Source: Escherichia coli
GTDB taxonomy: Bacteria > Pseudomonadota > Gammaproteobacteria > Enterobacterales > Enterobacteriaceae
Direction: 5' to 3'
DNA: 64,000 nucleotides
NCBI RefSeq assembly: GCF_011881725.1
Contig: NZ_JAATUR010000010.1
Coordinates: forward strand, 1-64,000
A program made the translations under genes and the position numbers. Shown in pieces: positions 59,508 through 64,000 of the stretch. Numbering within the stretch: position 1 is the stretch's first letter; every line of letters starts with the position of its first letter. The notes under the pieces were generated by a model, which worked only from the letters and a program-made list of their open reading frames with translations, was not told the origin of the DNA and ran no database searches.

Positions 59508-59601
59508 ATTATTTCGTGCTGGATACGTGTGGATTTAAAGGAAGGGATCAGTATACCCGCTGGATGGAAGATATACAGTACGAAACGGGAAAAAGCAGGG
59601 C

Positions 59602-59901
59602 TTAACGCATGGAAAGATGCAAAAAATGGCCATCTGCGTCAAAAGAACAGACAAACTGCTCTTTCCGGAAGGTATAACCGCGCATTTCGTAGCTTCCCTG
59701 GAACTGTTCAAATGCAGTGACGTCGATTTTTTGCTCGCCGGTGTTATAACGTTTTGCCGCCTGATCCTTGCACAACGCTTCCATATTCAATGAACGCAGC
59801 GGATCAACCTTTACCCGCTGTGCTTTCTGCTCAGGTGGTGGTGTCGAGCATCCCACTAATACCACAAGCGCCATTGCTGGAAAGAAAGAGTTCATCATCA
59901 T
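59602..59901 (-). CDS. ysaB: Small lipoprotein YsaB
   Basis: A 99-residue lipoprotein with signal sequence FFPAMALVVLVGCSTPP and lipobox VVLVGC (modified Cys about residue 18). The soluble part is short and basic to neutral with no known fold or function. Three adjacent ATG codons open the frame, so the exact start may shift by one or two residues. It lies 94 bp upstream of glyQ and diverges from wecH. Confidence 0.87.
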   Translation of the reverse strand: MMMNSFFPAMALVVLVGCSTPPPEQKAQRVKVDPLRSLNMEALCKDQAAKRYNTGEQKIDVTAFEQFQGSYEMRGYTFRKEQFVCSFDADGHFLHLSMR

Positions 59902-60074
59902 TAAATTACCGTCTTATTTGCAGGTGAGTCTTATTATTAATATCGGTATAGTGGCTGAATCTTACGAATTTCCTCAAGCCTCTATAAGCTGTAGAGATAA
60001 AACTCGGATTATTCCAGTGCACCAGCCGAATGATTTATCGGTCAGACCTTTTTTAACCAGCTACAGAGACACAG

Positions 60075-61070
60075 ATGCAGCCCAAAATTTATTGGATTGA
60101 TAACCTGCGAGGGATAGCTTGTTTAATGGTGGTGATGATTCATACCACGACCTGGTATGTGACCAACGCCCATAGCGTTAGCCCCGTAACCTGGGATATC
60201 GCGAATGTTCTTAACTCTGCCTCCCGTGTCAGCGTGCCACTATTTTTTATGATTTCTGGCTATCTCTTTTTTGGCGAACGTAGCGCCCAGCCGCGTCATT
60301 TCTTGCGTATCGGCTTATGCCTGCTGTTTTATAGTGTCATCGCATTGATCTACATTGCGCTTTTTACCTCTATTAATGTGGAGCTGGCGCTGAAAAACCT
60401 GCTACAAAAGCCGGTGTTTTATCACTTGTGGTTTTTCTTCGCGATTGCGGTGATTTATCTGGTTTCGCCGCTGGTTCAGGTGAAAAAAGTTAGCGGAAAA
60501 ATGTTGCTGGTACTCATGGTGGTGATTGGCATCATCGCTAACCCAAACACTGTGCCACTGAAGATCGACGGCTTTGAATGGCTACCGATTAACTTATATA
60601 TCAATGGCGATACTTTTTACTACATCCTGTATGGCATGTTGGGCCGCGCCATTGGCATGATGGATACGCAACATAAACCACTGTCGTGGATGAGCGCCGC
60701 ACTGTTTGTTGCAGGGGTATTTATTATCTCTCGCGGGACATTATATGAATTACAGTGGCGCGGTAATTTTGCCGATACCTGGTATCTCTATTGCGGACCG
60801 ATGGTTTTTATCTGCGCAATCGCGGTACTGACTCTGGTAAAAAATACTCTTGATACACACACTGTTCCCGGGCTTGGGCTGATATCACGCCATTCTTTAG
60901 GTATATACGGTTTCCACGCATTGATTATCCATGCGCTGCGTACCCAGGGGATTGAACTTAAAAACTGGCCAATAGTGGATATTATCTGGATCTTTTGCGC
61001 GACACTGGCAGCAAGTTTGTTACTTTCTGCGCTGGTACAACGAATCGACAAAAACAGATTAGTGAGTTAA
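60075..61070 (+). CDS. wecH: O-acetyltransferase WecH (enterobacterial common antigen)
   Basis: A 331-residue integral membrane acyltransferase of the family 3 type with about ten membrane helices. The conserved N-terminal [20 protein letters not shown] holds the active-site His, and [15 protein letters not shown] follows. In K-12 WecH (formerly YiaH) O-acetylates the GlcNAc residues of enterobacterial common antigen. The gene lies outside the wec cluster, is monocistronic and ends at a strong terminator. Confidence 0.94.
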   Translation: MQPKIYWIDNLRGIACLMVVMIHTTTWYVTNAHSVSPVTWDIANVLNSASRVSVPLFFMISGYLFFGERSAQPRHFLRIGLCLLFYSVIALIYIALFTSINVELALKNLLQKPVFYHLWFFFAIAVIYLVSPLVQVKKVSGKMLLVLMVVIGIIANPNTVPLKIDGFEWLPINLYINGDTFYYILYGMLGRAIGMMDTQHKPLSWMSAALFVAGVFIISRGTLYELQWRGNFADTWYLYCGPMVFICAIAVLTLVKNTLDTHTVPGLGLISRHSLGIYGFHALIIHALRTQGIELKNWPIVDIIWIFCATLAASLLLSALVQRIDKNRLVS

Positions 61071-61074
61071 GTAA

Positions 61075-61104
61075 AAGCCCGGTCACATTGGATTGACCGG
61101 GCTT
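61075..61104 (+). terminator. Terminator between wecH and yiaA
   Basis: AAGCCCGGTCA and TGACCGGGCTT form an 11-bp stem with an 8-nt loop, 5 bp after the wecH stop. It probably also ends the converging yiaBA transcript. Confidence 0.85.
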
Positions 61105-61111
61105 ATGTGAA

Positions 61112-61549
61112 TTATTCGCTGTATTCTTCCTGGGTAATTATTGTTTCTTTTGGTGAGTTTATTCCGGCATCACGAATATTCTTCTGCACCGCTACTGCGC
61201 CAAACAAACTTAAGAAGAAAGCCAGGCCATAAAAGCCTTTTTCGCTGAGTAATAATGTTGCATTCCACAGTCCTACCATCAGTAACGCAACAGAGATAAT
61301 AAAGACAGTCAGGCAGGTCATATAATAAATGGAGGTGGTCGGAATACCTTCATACTTGTCCCGAACGGTTTTTTGATAAGATGCCGCAGAAAACAGTCCT
61401 AACACCAACACGGCAAAATAATACCCTTTTTCATTTAACATCATCTCTGCATTCCACAGCCCTAACAGATAGGTCACGATGCCACCAATAAGAGCTATCC
61501 ATGACACAATGCTAAATGCCGGAGAATAGGTTGATATTTTGTTATCCAT
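61112..61549 (-). CDS. yiaA: YiaA/YiaB-family inner membrane protein YiaA
   Basis: A 145-residue inner membrane protein with two copies of the YiaAB repeat, each a pair of membrane helices with the phrase [14 protein letters not shown] or [14 protein letters not shown]. It has a cytoplasmic N-terminus ([11 protein letters not shown]). Function is unknown. It lies 35 bp downstream of yiaB on the same strand, so the two are likely one transcript. Confidence 0.9.
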   Translation of the reverse strand: MDNKISTYSPAFSIVSWIALIGGIVTYLLGLWNAEMMLNEKGYYFAVLVLGLFSAASYQKTVRDKYEGIPTTSIYYMTCLTVFIISVALLMVGLWNATLLLSEKGFYGLAFFLSLFGAVAVQKNIRDAGINSPKETIITQEEYSE

Positions 61550-61584
61550 TACAGAATTCCTTTCATTTCTGGAGTATAAGCGAT

Positions 61585-61935
61585 TTATATTGCTGATGCC
61601 GCGCGAAACAAGCGCATTTGACCAAACAAGCAGACAAAAAAGGCGATGGGGTAGATCACCATTTCATAAACATTGATAGGTGCATTTAAAACACCGATAA
61701 ACAACAGACCGATAGTGATTAACGCAACCAACTGGCAGACGTGAATAAAAAAATCATCCAGTTGCCCAAGTTTTTCTGCGCGAAGATATGCATAATTGCC
61801 AAAAGTTGCCGTCATTAAGACGCCAAGAAAATAGCCTTTGCCACTTAACAATGGGCAAGAGATCCATAGCCCAACCAGATAAACCAACGCCCCGACAACA
61901 AATAACAGTTTTGCCACAGTCTTTGAGGTTTTCAT
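61585..61935 (-). CDS. yiaB: YiaA/YiaB-family inner membrane protein YiaB
   Basis: A 116-residue inner membrane protein with the same YiaAB motif ([14 protein letters not shown]) and about four membrane helices. I chose ATG 61935 ([11 protein letters not shown]) after AGATCGTT with GGAGAT; the longer frame from 61977 lacks support. Paired with yiaA, function unknown. Upstream lies an AT-rich promoter region before xylB's terminator. Confidence 0.88.
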   Translation of the reverse strand: MKTSKTVAKLLFVVGALVYLVGLWISCPLLSGKGYFLGVLMTATFGNYAYLRAEKLGQLDDFFIHVCQLVALITIGLLFIGVLNAPINVYEMVIYPIAFFVCLFGQMRLFRAASAI

Positions 61936-62072
61936 AACGATCTCCATATCTACCAACGATACATTACGAGTAACCAACGAAAGACAAAACTGAAAAATGC
62001 CATTAACAAATGATTTTCAGAATAAATTCATATTAAATATTAATAAATTAAATATATATATAGATGGGAATT

Positions 62073-62096
62073 ATTCCTGCCCGGTCAGGCAGGAAT
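62073..62096 (-). terminator. Terminator of xylAB
   Basis: ATTCCTGCC and GGCAGGAAT form a 9-bp stem with a 6-nt loop just beyond the xylB stop; on the minus strand it runs into AATTCCC and AT-rich sequence. Confidence 0.75.
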
Positions 62097-62100
62097 ACGT

Positions 62101-63555
62101 TTACGCCATTAGTGGCTGAAGTTGCTGATAGAGACGACGGAACATTTCACGTTGTGGCTGATAAGCAGCATAACGTTGCGCATCCGGCAGATGCGACTGT
62201 TCTAACGGCAGTTGCGGCAACAATTCAACAAGCGATTTCTCTGGATTCGCCGCAATCTGTGCCAGCCTTGCAGCGCCCAGTGCTGGCCCCACATCCCCTC
62301 CCGTTCGGTAATCGAGCTGCTGGCCGCTGATATCCGCCAGCATCTGACGCCAGTATTCACTACGCGCCCCGCCACCAATCAGCGTAATACTTTGCGGTTT
62401 AATGCCGCAGGCATGCACTACATCCATACCATCTGCCAGCGCATAACCCACGCCTTCCAACACTGCTCGCGCCAATTCATTGCGACCATGCTGGTGAGTC
62501 AAACCAAAGAAAACACCTTTCGCCTGGGGGTTATTGTGTGGCGTACGCTCGCCGGAAAGATAAGGTAGAAACCATACTGGCTCGGTACTTTCATCAGCCT
62601 GTTGTGCAGCCGCGATTAAAGCAGGGACATCGTGCACACCGGTTAATTTCGCGGCCCAGTCCAGACACGACGCCGCACTCAGCATCACAGACATTAAATG
62701 CCAACGCTGCGGTAGTGCATGGCAAAAGCTGTGTACGGCGCTTTCTGGCTTGCTTAAGAACCCTTCGCTCACCGCAAAATAGACTCCCGAAGTCCCCAGC
62801 GATAACATTGCCTGGTTAGCATCAGCCATACCCACACCAACCGCGCCAGCCGCATTATCGCCACCGCCTGCAACAACGGGCACCGCGGCCATTCCCCACG
62901 CTTTCGCAACTTCAGGTAACAAAACGCCGGTAATTTCGCTGCCTTCGTACAATGCAGGCATCTGGTCACGAGATAAGTGGCAAGCCTGCAGCATGACATC
63001 ACTCCAGTCACGCTTTGCGACATCCAGCCACATGGTACCTGCCGCATCAGACATATCGCAGGCAAACTCTCCGGTCATACGCAGACGCAAATAATCTTTT
63101 GGCAATAAAACTTTATCTACCTGACGGAATATCTCCGGCTCATGGCGATGCACCCACAGCAGCTTAGGCGCAGTAAACCCGGGCATCATCAGGTTGCCAG
63201 TAATCGTCCGCGATTGCGGAACTCGCGCTTCCAGCAGAGCGCACTCTTGTGCACAGCGCCCGTCGTTCCACAAAATGGCTGGACGTAATACCCGCTGTTG
63301 AGCATCAAGTAACGTTGCTCCGTGCATCTGCCCGGCAATACCTAATGCTTTAACATCTTGTAGAGAATGCTGATCACCCAGAGCCTTTATTGCGCGATCA
63401 GTTGCCTGCCACCACTGTTCCGGATCTTGTTCCGACCAGAGTGGATGCGGGCGTGAAACGGTCAATTTTTCCGTTTGCCAGGCAACCACCTCACCTTGCT
63501 CGTTGAGTAAAATAACTTTTACGCCCGAGGTGCCAAGATCTATCCCGATATACAT
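62101..63555 (-). CDS. xylB: Xylulokinase
   Basis: A 484-residue FGGY-family kinase that phosphorylates D-xylulose to xylulose 5-phosphate, the second step of xylose use. The N-terminal phosphate-binding motif is IGIDLGTSGVKV (residues 3-14), and GGGARSEYWRQMLAD near residue 393 is the ATP/adenosine motif; catalytic Asp lies in GGGDNAAGAVGVG near residue 233. It follows xylA in the xylAB operon, which in K-12 is activated by XylR with xylose and by CRP. Confidence 0.97.
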   Translation of the reverse strand: MYIGIDLGTSGVKVILLNEQGEVVAWQTEKLTVSRPHPLWSEQDPEQWWQATDRAIKALGDQHSLQDVKALGIAGQMHGATLLDAQQRVLRPAILWNDGRCAQECALLEARVPQSRTITGNLMMPGFTAPKLLWVHRHEPEIFRQVDKVLLPKDYLRLRMTGEFACDMSDAAGTMWLDVAKRDWSDVMLQACHLSRDQMPALYEGSEITGVLLPEVAKAWGMAAVPVVAGGGDNAAGAVGVGMADANQAMLSLGTSGVYFAVSEGFLSKPESAVHSFCHALPQRWHLMSVMLSAASCLDWAAKLTGVHDVPALIAAAQQADESTEPVWFLPYLSGERTPHNNPQAKGVFFGLTHQHGRNELARAVLEGVGYALADGMDVVHACGIKPQSITLIGGGARSEYWRQMLADISGQQLDYRTGGDVGPALGAARLAQIAANPEKSLVELLPQLPLEQSHLPDAQRYAAYQPQREMFRRLYQQLQPLMA

Positions 63556-63577
63556 ATCGATCGTTCCTTAAAAAAAT

Positions 63578-63604
63578 GCCCGGTATCGCTACCGATAACC
63601 GGGC
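63578..63604 (-). other. Intercistronic hairpin between xylA and xylB
   Basis: GCCCGGT and ACCGGGC form a 7-bp stem with a 13-nt loop in the 71-bp gap between xylA and xylB; on the minus strand it is followed by ATTTTTTTAAGG. The T run makes it look like a partial terminator, which would give more XylA than XylB, or a stability element. Confidence 0.7.
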
Positions 63605-63626
63605 CAACGGACTGTACAGTTAGCCG

Positions 63627-64000
63627 TTATTTGTCGAACAGATAATGGTTTACCAGATTTTCCAGCTGCTCCTGGCGACCACTCTGATGCACCGGCGCCA
63701 GATTATGTTCCTGAGCATATTTTGCTAAATCCGCCAATGACATTTGGCCTTTCAGTATTTGCTGGCCCAGTTCGCTATTCCAGCCGGAATAACGCTGCGC
63801 GACGCGTTTATCCAGCTCGCCATCTTCAATCATGCGCGCTGCAATTTTCAGCGCCAGCGCCATCGTATCCATCGCGCCGATATGACCGTAAAACAGATCA
63901 TATTTATCCGTGCTTTGGCGACGTACTTTGGCATCAAAATTCAGACCGCCAGTGGTGAAACCGCCCGCTTTGAGAATTTCATACATCACCAGCGCGTTTT
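63627..64000 (-). CDS. xylA: Xylose isomerase (C-terminal part, cut by window edge)
   Basis: The last 123 residues of the 440-residue xylose isomerase, which converts D-xylose to D-xylulose. Visible are [18 protein letters not shown] with the C-terminal metal-site Asp/Lys region and the terminal [18 protein letters not shown]. The gene continues beyond the right edge; it is the first gene of xylAB. Confidence 0.97.
   Translation of the reverse strand, partial: NALVMYEILKAGGFTTGGLNFDAKVRRQSTDKYDLFYGHIGAMDTMALALKIAARMIEDGELDKRVAQRYSGWNSELGQQILKGQMSLADLAKYAQEHNLAPVHQSGRQEQLENLVNHYLFDK

Overview
The window is a chromosomal segment of Escherichia coli, or an extremely close relative, and not K-12 itself. 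Gene order runs gadA-yhjA-treF-yhjBCDEG-pdeH-kdgK-yhjJ-dctA-pdeK-bcs-yhjV-dpp-proK-eptB-yhjXY-tag-yiaC-bisC-yiaD-ghrB-yiaFG-cspA-glySQ-ysaB-wecH-yiaAB-xylBA. This is the familiar E. coli backbone, and most proteins match K-12 products as I remember them with only scattered substitutions. Departures from K-12 are an open bcsQ, two tandem ldr loci instead of one, a hip-type operon between yhjV and dppF, a YidD-like gene beside cspA, no IS150 near hokA, and noticeably different eptB and yhjC alleles.

Region 1 (1-18.7 kb) holds acid resistance (gadA, cut at the left edge, with a perfect GAD box), a tri-haem peroxidase with a perfect FNR box, cytoplasmic trehalase, two regulators (yhjB, yhjC), membrane proteins and transporters (yhjD, yhjE, dctA), an AsmA-like protein (yhjG), KDG kinase, a degenerate M16 peptidase homologue (yhjJ) and two c-di-GMP phosphodiesterase-type proteins (pdeH, pdeK).

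Region 2 (18.8-33 kb) is the complete cellulose system: bcsR-Q-A-B-Z-C on the minus strand and bcsE-F-G divergent on the plus strand. BcsA polymerises UDP-glucose under c-di-GMP control, BcsB and BcsC carry the chain outward, BcsZ trims it, BcsG adds phosphoethanolamine, and BcsE/F/Q/R support assembly. All genes are open, and bcsQ codon 6 is TTG.

Region 3 (33-37.3 kb) is an accessory cluster of toxin-antitoxin loci around yhjV: two ldr/rdl type I modules in tandem and a three-gene hipB-hipS-hipT operon. In this operon the HipA fold is split between a kinase toxin (HipT, SIS motif) and a separate small antitoxin (HipS, Trp65). It is the most interesting system in the window.

Region 4 (37.3-64 kb) is backbone: the dppABCDF dipeptide transporter with a REP cluster between dppA and dppB, proK tRNA, the LPS phosphoethanolamine transferase eptB, the pyruvate-responsive transporter gene yhjX with tandem YpdB-type sites, DNA repair (tag), a GNAT acetyltransferase (yiaC), bisC with a doubtful start codon, lipoproteins (yiaD, yiaF, ysaB), ghrB, cold-shock cspA with its long leader, the hokA/sokA type I module, glycyl-tRNA synthetase (glyQS), wecH, yiaAB and the xylose genes (xylB and the C-terminal part of xylA at the right edge). 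No insertion sequence, prophage or CRISPR array is visible.
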